A DNA stretch of 64,000 nt from Anoxybacillus ayderensis (lineage in GTDB: Bacteria > Bacillota > Bacilli > Bacillales > Anoxybacillaceae). The stretch lies in assembly GCF_000833605.1 (NCBI RefSeq), contig NZ_JXTG01000007.1, positions 1 through 64,000 on the forward strand, read 5' to 3'. This document shows positions 29,091 through 36,845 of this stretch, piece after piece. The position numbers were made by a program, and so were the translations under genes. The stretch's first letter is position 1. Each line of letters starts with the position of its first letter. Below the pieces are notes generated by a model. The model saw only the letters and a list, made by a program, of their open reading frames with translations. It was not told where the DNA came from and ran no database searches.

Positions 29091-30533
29091 ATGATCCGAC
29101 AAAGCAAAGCGAAGAAACAGAACTTCTTGACTGGGGAAGTGCTAGAAATCGTTAAAGAAAAGCCTTTTAAAACGGTGCGAGGCGTGCATACGGTTGAGCT
29201 GTTTGATGCATGGACTGGAAAAATCGTCGAACGCATTGAGAGTGAGAACTTTATTTCGAAAATCATGGAGGAACTACAACGACAAGCGGCTTTGTTTGCC
29301 TTTTTGGCAGATTCTCTCGACACAAGTTATACCTCACCTAGATATAATGGTCCTATGGACAGTTTATCTAAATACAATACCATTTTTGATGTTCCTTGGT
29401 ATTTTGGATCGTTTCCCATGAGTAATATCATTTTGACTGATTATGACGGTCCCGAAGATCCTGAAAATGAAATCATTATGCGTGGTCGCGTGATTGGATG
29501 GGCAGGGAAGAAATCAACATATTCAGGTAGCGATACGAAAAGAGGGTCTCTAAACTCTTCAGAAAGTTTTGTGGAGCCTGGTCACATTCACCTTGTCTAT
29601 GACTGGCCAACGCACGCAGCAAATGGAACGTTCCAAAGTGTATATTGGAATTATGATCCGTTCCTTAACGGAATTTTTGGGGTGATAGGTAAAAAAACCG
29701 TGCAAGTTACTGCCCCGAATGGATATGTATTTTTAAATAATATTTTAGCTCGCTTTAAAAACGGGAAGTTATATTTTGCAGCTAGAGAAGCATCATCAAA
29801 TAAGATCGCGATATTGATGTATGACTTCGATGTACAAACAAAAGAAATAACAAATGGAGCAGTATATGCGGTATTGAATACAACAAGTATAGATGTATTT
29901 GATATTGCATCGAATGGGGATATATATGTATTTACTGCTAATACTTTATTTTGTTTTGGTACAAATGGAATGTCAAAAAATATTCCAGGAACATCGCAAA
30001 CAACTAGATCGTTTTCTGGATATCCAAAAGAATTTTTCTGTATTGCGGGGCAAGAATTTTATATTGGTGCTCGAACAAACACTGGATCATCATATCCATT
30101 TCAAGTGGCAAGGTATGATATAAGTAACTTGTCTAGTCCCTTGGAAGTAAGAATGATTTCATCAACAACAATTTCACCAACAGATCTCATATACCCAGCA
30201 CATTATTTACCTGAATTAAACATGTTTTTTATGAGTGTGTATAATGGCTACAATTATTTTCTCGACCGTTCAACATTGGATTTTAGTAAGAATACACCTG
30301 CACCTGCAGGTTCAAACAGTTATAGTTATTTTCCAATTGTATTTAGCCAACACGATAAACAGTTTTTAGAGATTAGGCATCTTACTCCGTCGAACGGTGA
30401 TACGACAAAAAGAACTATTACCATTTCACCTATTGGTTTTATCGGTGCGCGTAACCTTTTGCCTAGTCCGGTCACAAAAACGAACACAAATACGATGAAG
30501 CTGACTTACGATCTTTACATTGATAGCTATTGA
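29091..30533 (+). CDS. Tail fibre or receptor-binding candidate
   Basis: ATG 29091 follows AGGAGGGGGAAG. The 480-residue product has a short conserved start (LEIVKEKPFKTVRGVHTVEL, FDAWTGKIVERIESENFI) and then a long region of repeated beta units with spaced aromatic residues (GYVFLNNILARFKNGKLYFA, IASNGDIYVFTANTLFCFG, EFYIGARTNTGSSYPFQVAR), which read like a beta-propeller. The gene is more AT-rich from about 29700 to 30400 than its neighbours. As the last structural gene before lysis it is the best receptor-binding candidate. That role is inferred from position. Confidence 0.6.
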   Translation: MIRQSKAKKQNFLTGEVLEIVKEKPFKTVRGVHTVELFDAWTGKIVERIESENFISKIMEELQRQAALFAFLADSLDTSYTSPRYNGPMDSLSKYNTIFDVPWYFGSFPMSNIILTDYDGPEDPENEIIMRGRVIGWAGKKSTYSGSDTKRGSLNSSESFVEPGHIHLVYDWPTHAANGTFQSVYWNYDPFLNGIFGVIGKKTVQVTAPNGYVFLNNILARFKNGKLYFAAREASSNKIAILMYDFDVQTKEITNGAVYAVLNTTSIDVFDIASNGDIYVFTANTLFCFGTNGMSKNIPGTSQTTRSFSGYPKEFFCIAGQEFYIGARTNTGSSYPFQVARYDISNLSSPLEVRMISSTTISPTDLIYPAHYLPELNMFFMSVYNGYNYFLDRSTLDFSKNTPAPAGSNSYSYFPIVFSQHDKQFLEIRHLTPSNGDTTKRTITISPIGFIGARNLLPSPVTKTNTNTMKLTYDLYIDSY

Positions 30534-30543
30534 GGTGAAACAT

Positions 30544-30957
30544 ATGGAACGATTCGATATCATTTACAAGACCGTCGCGGTCACGCTGGGGGCTGTGGTT
30601 GGGTATTTATTTGGCGAGTCAACAGGGCTGCTACTCGTATTATTTTGGATGGTGATCATTGATTACGGAACTGGAATGGTGGCGGGATACACAGAAGGAA
30701 CTTTATCCAGCAAGGTCGGATTCAAAGGGATCGTCAGGAAGGTCATGATTTTTGTCATGGTTGCACTGGCTCATTTGGTCGATAGCGCACTTGGAACAAA
30801 AAATATGTTCCGCGATGCGACTATCGTTTTTTATATGGCAAATGAATTGTTGAGTATTTTTGAAAATGCTGGACGTATGGGTGTACCCGTGCCAGAGCGG
30901 CTGACACAGGCGGTGGAAGTGTTGAAAGGGAAAAGCAAGGAGGCGGAGAAGAAATGA
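30544..30957 (+). CDS. Holin
   Basis: I use ATG 30544 after GAGGTGAAAC. The 137-residue product has hydrophobic segments at about 9-30 (VTLGAVVGYLFG), 29-50 (LLLVLFWMVIIDYGTGMVAG) and 68-85, with the family motif D-Y-x-T-G. This fits the phage_holin_4 (TcdE/toxin-secretion) family. It times membrane permeabilisation. It overlaps the amidase gene by four bases. Confidence 0.88.
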   Translation: MERFDIIYKTVAVTLGAVVGYLFGESTGLLLVLFWMVIIDYGTGMVAGYTEGTLSSKVGFKGIVRKVMIFVMVALAHLVDSALGTKNMFRDATIVFYMANELLSIFENAGRMGVPVPERLTQAVEVLKGKSKEAEKK

Positions 30958-31631
30958 AGATCGTTCTGGATGCTGGCCATGGCGGACACGATCCCGGTGC
31001 TATTGCGAATGGGTTGAGGGAAAAAGACCTGACGCTTGCTATCGTAAAACATATCGGTAAGATGCTTGAAGAGTATGAAGGCGTTGAAATACTTTACACA
31101 CGCACAGATGACCGTTTTCTTGAGTTATCTGAACGAGCAGCCATTGCAAATAAAACAGGAGCAGATTTCTTTTTAAGTGTGCATATCAATGCTGGAGGAG
31201 GAACGGGGTTCGAATCGTATGTACACCCCAACGCTAACTCAGCAACGATTGCATATCAAAATGTCATTCATGCGGAAATCATGAAATCGCTTGGTAATGT
31301 TAACGATCGTGGTAAGAAACGAGCTAACTATGCGGTTTTGAGGGAAACGAAAATGCCGGCCATTTTGACAGAAAACTTGTTCATTGACAATGTCAACGAT
31401 GCTGTCAAATTAAAATCGGAGCAGTTCTTGCAACAAATTATATACGGCCACGTGCAAGGTATTATTAAAGCCTTTGGCTTAAAGAAAAAAGAAAATTCAA
31501 CACAGACAACACAAAAACCGTCTGACGGAAAATTGTATCGCGTCCAAGTCGGGGTGTTCAGTGATCGAAAAAATGCGGAACGTTTAGCAGAAGAACTAAA
31601 GAAAAAAGGATATCCAGCTGTGATCGTTTGA
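30954..31631 (+). CDS. N-acetylmuramoyl-L-alanine amidase endolysin with SPOR-type end
   Basis: The 225-residue product starts with an Amidase_3 domain: DAGHGGHDPGA (His9), Glu23, SVHINAGGGTGFESYV (His77) and LTENLFIDN (Glu140) supply the zinc ligands and catalytic Glu. After a Thr/Gln linker, YRVQVGVFSDRKNAERLAEE followed by LKKKGYPAVIV is a SPOR-like peptidoglycan-binding segment. No signal peptide, so release depends on the holin. Together with the holin it forms the lysis cassette, closed by a terminator at 31637. Confidence 0.92.
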   Translation: MKIVLDAGHGGHDPGAIANGLREKDLTLAIVKHIGKMLEEYEGVEILYTRTDDRFLELSERAAIANKTGADFFLSVHINAGGGTGFESYVHPNANSATIAYQNVIHAEIMKSLGNVNDRGKKRANYAVLRETKMPAILTENLFIDNVNDAVKLKSEQFLQQIIYGHVQGIIKAFGLKKKENSTQTTQKPSDGKLYRVQVGVFSDRKNAERLAEELKKKGYPAVIV

Positions 31632-31636
31632 TTTTT

Positions 31637-31664
31637 CCCCTGCTACTCGGCAGGGGATTTTTTT
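31637..31664 (+). terminator. Terminator after the lysis genes
   Basis: CCCCTGC 31637-31643, loop TACTCG, GCAGGGG 31650-31656, then ATTTTTTT. End of the late operon. Confidence 0.85.
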
Positions 31665-31738
31665 ATTTATTAGAAGGAATAATTTATCTCCTTGTCGAAT
31701 AACTGGTATTGATTGTCGATGAATAGGGAGGTTAGAAG

Positions 31739-32122
31739 ATGGGACTATTAGACGGATTAATGGGTAATGCCACTAAAGCAGATATTAATGAAGTGGAAAA
31801 GGAATTAGAAGTCATTATTGCAGAAAACGAAAAAATTGAACTAGCTTTCAAATTAGTTAGAGACCTTATTGTTTTTACAAACACACGGCTTATATTAATC
31901 GATAAACAAGGAATGACTGGTAAAAAAGTCGAATATCTCTCTGTTCCTTATAAAAGTATCTCTCGTTTTAGTATAGAAACAGCAGGGCATTTTGATCTTG
32001 ATGCAGAACTAAAAATTTGGATTTCAAGTGCAATAGAACCAACTATTTCAAAACAATTTAGAAAAGATAAAAGCATTTATGATGTTCAAAAAGCTCTCGC
32101 TTCATATGTAGCCAAACCATAG
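31739..32122 (+). CDS. Bacterial PH-domain protein
   Basis: ATG 31739 follows AGGGAGG. The 127-residue product matches the bacterial PH-domain (bPH/YvcR-type) pattern: IELAFKLVRDLIVFTNTRLI, LIDKQGMTGKKVEYLSVPYK, SISRFSIETAGHFDLDAELK. These cytoplasmic proteins of unknown function occur in chromosomes and as prophage cargo. It lies outside the late operon between two terminators, is AT-rich, and is likely a moron gene. Confidence 0.75.
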   Translation: MGLLDGLMGNATKADINEVEKELEVIIAENEKIELAFKLVRDLIVFTNTRLILIDKQGMTGKKVEYLSVPYKSISRFSIETAGHFDLDAELKIWISSAIEPTISKQFRKDKSIYDVQKALASYVAKP

Positions 32123-32149
32123 TTAAAACATCCGTAGAATAGATATAAG

Positions 32150-32176
32150 CCTACTCGCTTTGAGTAGGTTCTTTTT
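32150..32176. terminator. Terminator between convergent genes
   Basis: CCTACTC 32150-32156, loop GCTTT, GAGTAGG 32162-32168, then TTCTTTTTTTC. It ends the PH-domain gene and overlaps the last codons of the minus-strand regulator that follows. Confidence 0.75.
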
Positions 32177-32369
32177 TTCTGTACAAGTCATCTGTAGTGC
32201 ATCGGAATAACTCCGCCAGCATAAACAAACGCGGTACAGATGGAAAGCTATCTCCTTTTATGTATTTATCAAGTTGACGAACACCAATATCTAATTGTTT
32301 AGCAACAAAGTCTTTTCGATATCCACTCTTTTCAAGCCATTCTCCGATGCGACTCTCTAATTGAAACAT
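32151..32369 (-). CDS. Small XRE-family regulator
   Basis: ATG 32369 follows CAGGGGGG on the minus strand. The 72-residue product is one helix-turn-helix domain: IGEWLEKSGYRKDFVAKQLD, IGVRQLDKYIKGDSFPSVPR, LAELFRCTTDDLYR. It is divergent from the last three phage genes (32536-33255) and likely controls them or itself. The GACGTC repeats at 32494-32645 are candidate sites. Being on the opposite strand it may be expressed in the lysogen. Confidence 0.7.
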   Translation of the reverse strand: MFQLESRIGEWLEKSGYRKDFVAKQLDIGVRQLDKYIKGDSFPSVPRLFMLAELFRCTTDDLYRKKEPTQSE

Positions 32370-32493
32370 CTATTAATCCCCCCTGTTATTTCATTTCGAT
32401 AAATGGTTTTGATACTCCTCTTAAGAATTTTATTTTCTTTATTCAAGAATTTTAATGGCATAAATTCAATTGTTAGTCCATATTATGTACCAA

Positions 32494-32510
32494 GACGTCG
32501 GACAGACGTC
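32494..32510. promoter_or_regulatory. Pair of GACGTC palindromes
   Basis: GACGTC at 32494-32499 and 32505-32510 start 11 bp apart, upstream of the gene at 32536. Two more copies lie at 32586 and 32640 within and at the end of that gene, the last two as TGACGTCA. Four copies of a six-base palindrome in 152 bp is well above chance. Possible operators for the XRE protein at 32151. Confidence 0.4.
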
Positions 32511-32535
32511 AAAATACTGAAAGGGGAAATGACGA

Positions 32536-32655
32536 ATGACAAAAGATTTGGCTCAACAACTATTACAAATGAAAGGCGTCTACTTGACGTCAGAGGGGCG
32601 AAAAATACTTGAAGCTATTGCGAATGAAAAAGCGCCGGTGACGTCAACCAAATGA
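32536..32655 (+). CDS. 39-residue phage peptide
   Basis: ATG 32536 follows GAAAGGGGAAATG. The product (MTKDLAQQLLQMKGVYLTSE, then GRKILEAIANEKAP) is probably two helices. Its TGA overlaps the ATG of the next gene. Function unknown; it forms a small operon with 32652 and 32908. Confidence 0.5.
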   Translation: MTKDLAQQLLQMKGVYLTSEGRKILEAIANEKAPVTSTK

Positions 32656-33101
32656 GTGTGTATCGTCCAACAGTGCGGTATGCTCCTGTTTTTCGTGATT
32701 ATGTGGATGCTTTGTTTTACGCGACGAGTTTAGATCGAAATCAAATCATTCGAGCAGCTCTTTTTACAGCAGCGCATACAAAAGAATTTCAGGCAATGTT
32801 AAAGCAATATCAGAAAAAAGACGTCCCTCTTCCCTCTCCTCCATGGGAGCTGTTGGACCATCAATTATGGCTGGAGCAATGCCCAGAAAACAAAAGGGGA
32901 GTTGAGGATGTCAATGCTAACGCCACAAGAAGAGGAGAAGCTTCGGTTGCTCCTGAACATGTTGCAGGAACGCGACTATTACAGTCGTCCACGAATCGAC
33001 GTGTCGAACCGCCTGCGCGACGAGAAGGGGAGATTCCTTCCGAACGACAGCGACCTATACAGTTTCGGGAAACAGGGGGAATTGTTATTAGACTTGGATG
33101 A
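32652..33101 (+). CDS. Phage protein of unknown function, possibly C-terminally extended
   Basis: ATG 32652 overlaps the previous stop. Residues 1-80 (VRYAPVFRDYVDALFYATSL, DRNQIIRAALFTAAHTKEFQ, KKDVPLPSPPWE) look like a conserved compact domain. From about residue 85 on (VEDVNANATRRGEA...) the sequence is low in hydrophobic residues, Arg-rich and overlaps the next gene by 194 bp in another frame. In the -1 frame a TGA occurs at 32902-32904, just before the next ATG, which would be a normal end. An indel in the AAAAGGGG run (about 32892-32899) may have removed the original stop. Confidence 0.6.
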   Translation: MSVYRPTVRYAPVFRDYVDALFYATSLDRNQIIRAALFTAAHTKEFQAMLKQYQKKDVPLPSPPWELLDHQLWLEQCPENKRGVEDVNANATRRGEASVAPEHVAGTRLLQSSTNRRVEPPARREGEIPSERQRPIQFRETGGIVIRLG

Positions 33102-33255
33102 AGTCACATATGAAGATGAACCGCCCCGCGAAATAAAGCTGGTGAAGGTAGATGGTACGTATGGAACGTATCGCGTCGAAGAGAAGATGAAGCCGAGTGA
33201 TGTGGTAGTGTTGGTGTGCTTTGTCATCGTTTTAATCATCACTTATTTTGGATAA
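32908..33255 (+). CDS. Phage protein with a C-terminal membrane anchor
   Basis: I use ATG 32908, with AAAGGGGAGTTGAGG upstream. The 115-residue product has a helical start (LTPQEEEKLRLLLNMLQERD), a charged middle with a beta part (REIKLVKVDGTYGTYRVEEK) and one transmembrane helix at the very end (SDVVVLVCFVIVLIITYFG). A tail-anchored cytoplasmic protein at the prophage edge could act in superinfection exclusion, but nothing specific shows this. It is the last phage gene before attR. Confidence 0.6.
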   Translation: MSMLTPQEEEKLRLLLNMLQERDYYSRPRIDVSNRLRDEKGRFLPNDSDLYSFGKQGELLLDLDEVTYEDEPPREIKLVKVDGTYGTYRVEEKMKPSDVVVLVCFVIVLIITYFG

Positions 33256-33308
33256 ACAAGGCGGATCGCTCCGCCTTGTTTGCATGGATTGGTACACTGA
33301 AAATAATT

Positions 33309-33327
33309 TTGCACAAATTTTGCACAA
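33309..33327. repeat. Two TTGCACAA repeats, 11 bp apart, near the prophage end
   Basis: TTGCACAA at 33309-33316 and 33320-33327, both preceded by ATTT. Period and sequence closely match the TGGCACAA iterons of the late promoter (one base different). Located 53-71 bp inside the predicted attR, they are candidate arm-type integrase or regulator sites. Confidence 0.5.
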
Positions 33328-33379
33328 TGCAAGAAACAGAGGTTTTGAAACTTTGAAATATCAAGGTTTCACATGATAT

Positions 33380-33401
33380 GGTTTTACTCCCACCGTCTCC
33401 A
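33380..33401 (+). other. attR: 3' end of ssrA (tmRNA) at the prophage boundary
   Basis: GGTTTTACTCCCACCGTCTCCA has the shape of a tRNA-like 3' half: T-loop/T-stem (ACTCCCACC) followed by acceptor strand CGTCTCC-A. tmRNAs begin GGGGACG, which pairs with CGTCTCC using one G-U. A strong terminator follows 15 bp on, as after a real ssrA gene, and phage genes end and host genes begin here. tmRNA genes are frequent phage integration sites. The intact ssrA and attL would be outside the window on the left. Confidence 0.6.
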
Positions 33402-33416
33402 TACTTAGTAAAGAGG

Positions 33417-33445
33417 AAAACGACTGCGTTGGCGGTCGTTTTTTA
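33417..33445 (+). terminator. Terminator at the prophage-host boundary
   Basis: AAAACGACTGC 33417-33427, loop GTTG, GCGGTCGTTTT 33432-33442, then TT. An 11-pair stem with one G-U. Probably the original ssrA terminator, now separated from its gene by the prophage. Confidence 0.85.
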
Positions 33446-33497
33446 TTTTGGGTATGTTTCTACCGTTTATAACTTTTTTATATACGAAAAAAACTAA

Positions 33498-33559
33498 TTG
33501 ACAAAGATTATCAATATCGATTATTATGTTATTTGTAAATGATAATGATAATCATTAGA
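33498..33559 (+). promoter_or_regulatory. Fur-controlled promoter of the haem locus
   Basis: TTGACA 33498-33503 and TATTAT 33522-33527 (18-bp spacer) form a good sigma-A promoter. GATAATGATAATCATTA at 33541-33557 is a nearly perfect core of the 19-bp Fur box consensus (GATAATGATAATCATTATC), placed just after the start site. A second, weaker AT-rich GATTATCAATATCGATTAT lies across the -10 region. Iron repression of the genes from 33574 on is the natural reading. Confidence 0.85.
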
Positions 33560-33573
33560 AAGGAGAAAGGGAA

Positions 33574-34503
33574 ATGAGGAAATTATTTTCTTATGTCCTG
33601 TCTTTATGTTTGCTTGTCGGATTGTTTGCTTTCAACGGTGGGACGGCTGAAGCATCGACCGAGTTAACCATTAAAGATTTAGCCGGGCGAACCGTGACGT
33701 TTGATCGTACACCCGAGCGTGTTGTTGTATTAAGTCCGGGGGATTTACATACGCTTCAAGCGCTTGGTGTACAAGTCGTAGGGCGACCGACTTCTGCTAC
33801 ACCTGTGGATGCAAGTTTACAATCTGTTCCGCAAGTAGGAAACATTCATCAACCAAACTTCGAAAAAATCGTTAGTTTACAGCCGGATGTAGTGATTGCG
33901 GGGGCATCTTTTTTAGGGCATATTCAAAAAGCACAATCATTGGGATTGAAAGTCGTTATCACTTCTGGTAGCTCCGTGGATGATATTAAGTCGTCTATTA
34001 CGCTACTAGGAAAATTGTTTAACAAAACACAAAAAGCGAAAGTGTTAGTTGGAAAGATTGATAGTAAAGTAAAAAAATATAGTAAAACGAAAACAAAAGT
34101 GCGTGCTGTTATTTTATTCGGTTCAGGGGCTAGTTCCCTTGTCGCTTTACCGACATCATTTTCCGGTGATGTATTAGCGAAAGCTGGTGGAGAAAATATT
34201 GCAGCAAGCTTTTCGCAACTGAAAGACTATCCTGGATACGCTAATTTAAGTACGGAACGCATTATCGCGAGCAATCCAGATGTAATTTTCATCATTACAC
34301 ATGCGAACCATGCTGAAACAAAAAAAGCAATGATTAAGTTAATGTCAACAAGTTCATGGCGTAACTTGAAAGCGGTGAAAAATAAAAACGTCATCTTTTT
34401 ACCAAGTGAACTGTTTGCCGCAAGCCCTGGAGTGAAAATTACAGACGCATTAGATCATATGAATAAAGAGTTATTAAAAGTGCGGGCAAAAATGAAAAAG
34501 TAA
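33574..34503 (+). CDS. Haem/iron ABC transporter substrate-binding protein (IsdE-like)
   Basis: ATG 33574 follows AAAGGAGAAAGG. The 309-residue product has an export signal (residues 1-27, ending AEA-S) and a periplasmic-binding type III fold: LTIKDLAGRTVTFDRTPERV, NFEKIVSLQPDVVIAG, GYANLSTERIIASNPDVIFI. This is the PF01497 family of siderophore and haem receptors. The IsdG-like enzyme in the same locus points to haem. There is no lipobox cysteine at the signal cleavage zone, although Gram-positive receptors of this class are normally lipoproteins, so it may be released or held by another protein. Confidence 0.82.
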   Translation: MRKLFSYVLSLCLLVGLFAFNGGTAEASTELTIKDLAGRTVTFDRTPERVVVLSPGDLHTLQALGVQVVGRPTSATPVDASLQSVPQVGNIHQPNFEKIVSLQPDVVIAGASFLGHIQKAQSLGLKVVITSGSSVDDIKSSITLLGKLFNKTQKAKVLVGKIDSKVKKYSKTKTKVRAVILFGSGASSLVALPTSFSGDVLAKAGGENIAASFSQLKDYPGYANLSTERIIASNPDVIFIITHANHAETKKAMIKLMSTSSWRNLKAVKNKNVIFLPSELFAASPGVKITDALDHMNKELLKVRAKMKK

Positions 34504-34518
34504 TAGATGAGGGATAAC

Positions 34519-35547
34519 ATGACTGTTAGTGACACACAGGAAAGAAAACATCCTTATACAAAAAGAAGAATATGGACGTTCGTTTTTCTTCTCATCTCTA
34601 TTGTATTTGTATGCTTATATTCGATCGTTACAGGAAGTGTAAAGTTGCAATTGCATGAAGTTTGGGAAGGGCTTACAGGGGAAAAAGATTCGATGTTTTA
34701 TACGATCGTATGGGACTTACGATTGCCTAGAACGATCGTTGGCTTAATTGTAGGCATGTGTTTAGCTGTTTCGGGAACGATTATGCAAGGGGTAATGAAA
34801 AATCCACTTGCTGACCCTGGTATTATCGGTGTATCGTCAGGAGCGGCGTTAATGGCAGTCATTATTACGATTGTACTGCCGCAATATATCATTTTGTTGC
34901 CGCTTGCAGCGTTTATCGGAGGATTTGTCACAGCGATGCTTATTTACGCTTTAGCATGGCAAGGTGGTTCATCCATTGCAAGAATTATTTTAGTCGGTGT
35001 TGCCATTAACGCCATTATTGGTGCAACGATGAGTGCGATTATGTTGTTGTATAGCGATCGCGTGCAAGCGGTTCTTCCTTGGATGGCAGGCGTCATTTCA
35101 GGGGCGACGATGGAGCAGGCAAAATTGTTAGTGCTTTATAGCATCCCAGGATTGATTTTGTCGCTTCTTGCTATTCGGCACATTCGCATTCTCCATTTAG
35201 GAGATGAGATGGCGAAACTGTTAGGGCATCATGTGGAACGTTCTCGATTCTTTTTAATTGTCATTAGTACATTTTTAACAGGTATTGCGGTCAGTGTTTC
35301 TGGATTAATTGGTTTCATTGGTCTTGTCGTTCCACACATGATTCGACTTATTGTTGGAAGCGATGATCGTTTTGTGTTGCCGTTATCAGCACTAGGGGGC
35401 GGGGTGTTTCTTGTGTTTGCTGATACGATTGCGCGCAGTTGGTTTGATCCGATTGAATTGCCAGTCGGGTTGTTGCTTTCATTTTTAGGTGGACCGTTTT
35501 TCTTATATATTCTCCATAAAAGGGGGAATGTGCGTGCTTTCGGCTAA
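34519..35547 (+). CDS. Haem/iron ABC transporter permease (FecCD family)
   Basis: I use ATG 34519, after GAGGGAT; ATG 34507 lacks a ribosome site. The 342-residue membrane protein has the FecCD pattern, with about nine or ten hydrophobic segments and the conserved LRLPRTIVGLIVGMCLAVSG, MQGVMKNPLADPGIIGVSSG and GLIGFIGLVVPHMIRLIVG. It imports the ligand delivered by the 33574 product. It overlaps the ATPase gene by 14 bases. Confidence 0.92.
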   Translation: MTVSDTQERKHPYTKRRIWTFVFLLISIVFVCLYSIVTGSVKLQLHEVWEGLTGEKDSMFYTIVWDLRLPRTIVGLIVGMCLAVSGTIMQGVMKNPLADPGIIGVSSGAALMAVIITIVLPQYIILLPLAAFIGGFVTAMLIYALAWQGGSSIARIILVGVAINAIIGATMSAIMLLYSDRVQAVLPWMAGVISGATMEQAKLLVLYSIPGLILSLLAIRHIRILHLGDEMAKLLGHHVERSRFFLIVISTFLTGIAVSVSGLIGFIGLVVPHMIRLIVGSDDRFVLPLSALGGGVFLVFADTIARSWFDPIELPVGLLLSFLGGPFFLYILHKRGNVRAFG

Positions 35548-36325
35548 ACATATTACGTATCAACACTCGGAGCATTTTTCAATTGAAGATGTTCATATTG
35601 ACATTCAAAAAGGAGAAATTGTCAGCTTGATTGGCCCGAACGGTTCAGGAAAATCGACGCTCCTTCGTCTCCTTTCACATGTGTTAAAGCCAATCGGTGG
35701 AACCGTTTTACTAGATGGAAGTGAAATTCATACGTTAAGTCGTAAGGCGATCGCTAAAAAAATGGCGATGTTGCCTCAAACGAACAATCATCAATTGGAT
35801 ATGACGGTTCGAGAACTTGTCGAGTTTGGTCGAAACCCTCATAAAGGTTGGTTTCAATCGTTAAACGACGAAGATGAAAAAGTGATTCGTTGGGCATTAG
35901 AAATGACAAATTTGCAATCGTATGAATACCGATTTTTACACTCTTTGTCTGGTGGAGAGCGTCAACGTGCATGGATTGCGATGGCGTTGGCACAACGGCC
36001 TGAAGTGTTGTTGCTTGATGAACCGACAACATATTTAGATATTTCCCATCAATTAGAAGTGATGGAACTCATTCAAATGTTGAATGACCAATTAGGTATG
36101 ACAGTCGTTATGGTTTTACATGACATTAATCAAGCAGCACAATACAGCGATCGAATGATTGTAATGAAAGACGGGAAGATTCAATATGATGATCGCACAC
36201 AATGCGTCATTTGCAAACAAATGTTTCAAGATATATTCGGTATTGATGTCGATATCCGTTATGAAGGGGATAAGCCATTTTTTATTCCTATCCGAAAAAC
36301 GTGTCACATTCCATGCTTAACGTAG
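35534..36325 (+). CDS. Haem/iron ABC transporter ATP-binding protein
   Basis: I start at GTG 35534, seven bases after AAAAGGGGG; ATG 35528 is too close to that site. The 263-residue ATPase has Walker A GPNGSGKSTLL, the Q-loop MLPQTNNHQLDMT, signature LSGGERQRAWIAMALAQ and Walker B VLLLDEPTTYLD, followed by LHDINQAAQYSDRM. This is the FecE/BtuD-type ATPase. It powers the permease encoded just upstream. Confidence 0.92.
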   Translation: MLSAKHITYQHSEHFSIEDVHIDIQKGEIVSLIGPNGSGKSTLLRLLSHVLKPIGGTVLLDGSEIHTLSRKAIAKKMAMLPQTNNHQLDMTVRELVEFGRNPHKGWFQSLNDEDEKVIRWALEMTNLQSYEYRFLHSLSGGERQRAWIAMALAQRPEVLLLDEPTTYLDISHQLEVMELIQMLNDQLGMTVVMVLHDINQAAQYSDRMIVMKDGKIQYDDRTQCVICKQMFQDIFGIDVDIRYEGDKPFFIPIRKTCHIPCLT

Positions 36326-36341
36326 AAAAGGTGAGAAAACA

Positions 36342-36845
36342 TTGGAAGAGAAAAAAAGAGAGCGCTATGTGCAATTTGTGAAACAATGTAAAACAATGAT
36401 GATCAGTACAATAAATGACCATGGTGAGCCGTTTATTAGTTATGCCCCCTTTGTGATAGACGAAAGTCATTTTTACATTTTTATTAGCCGAACGGCTGAA
36501 CATTTCCAATATATAGAACGTAACGAGCGAGTTTCTGTATTGTTGATTGCTGATGAAGCAACATCAACCAATTTGTTTGCACGAGAGCGCGTTCGATTCA
36601 CGTGTAAGCCAACGCACATTGGTAACAACGGAAATGATCATATTTTTGCTAAGTTTGAGGACATTCACGGCAAACCGATGATTCGTTTATTGCGAAGTAT
36701 TGATTTTTCGCTTTTTCAACTTACTCCAATGGAGGGACGTTACGTTGTTGGTTTTGGGCAAGCGTTTGATGTCGATTTAAACGGTGAACGATTTACGCAT
36801 GTAATTGTTGATAAAAATGAGGAAGGGAGACTTGAGGGGCAATGA
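36342..36845 (+). CDS. HugZ-like haem utilisation protein (split-barrel flavin/haem fold)
   Basis: TTG 36342 follows AAAAGGTGAG. The 167-residue product matches the PNPOx-like split barrel: VKQCKTMMISTINDHGEPFI, SYAPFVIDESHFYIFISRTA, HFQYIERNERVSVLLI, and the MEGRYVVGFGQAFDV end that marks the HugZ/HutZ haem-degrading group. It probably binds or opens haem in the cytosol. Because an IsdG-like gene follows in the same locus, two unrelated haem-degrading enzymes may be co-expressed. It overlaps the next gene by four bases. Confidence 0.75.
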   Translation: MEEKKRERYVQFVKQCKTMMISTINDHGEPFISYAPFVIDESHFYIFISRTAEHFQYIERNERVSVLLIADEATSTNLFARERVRFTCKPTHIGNNGNDHIFAKFEDIHGKPMIRLLRSIDFSLFQLTPMEGRYVVGFGQAFDVDLNGERFTHVIVDKNEEGRLEGQ

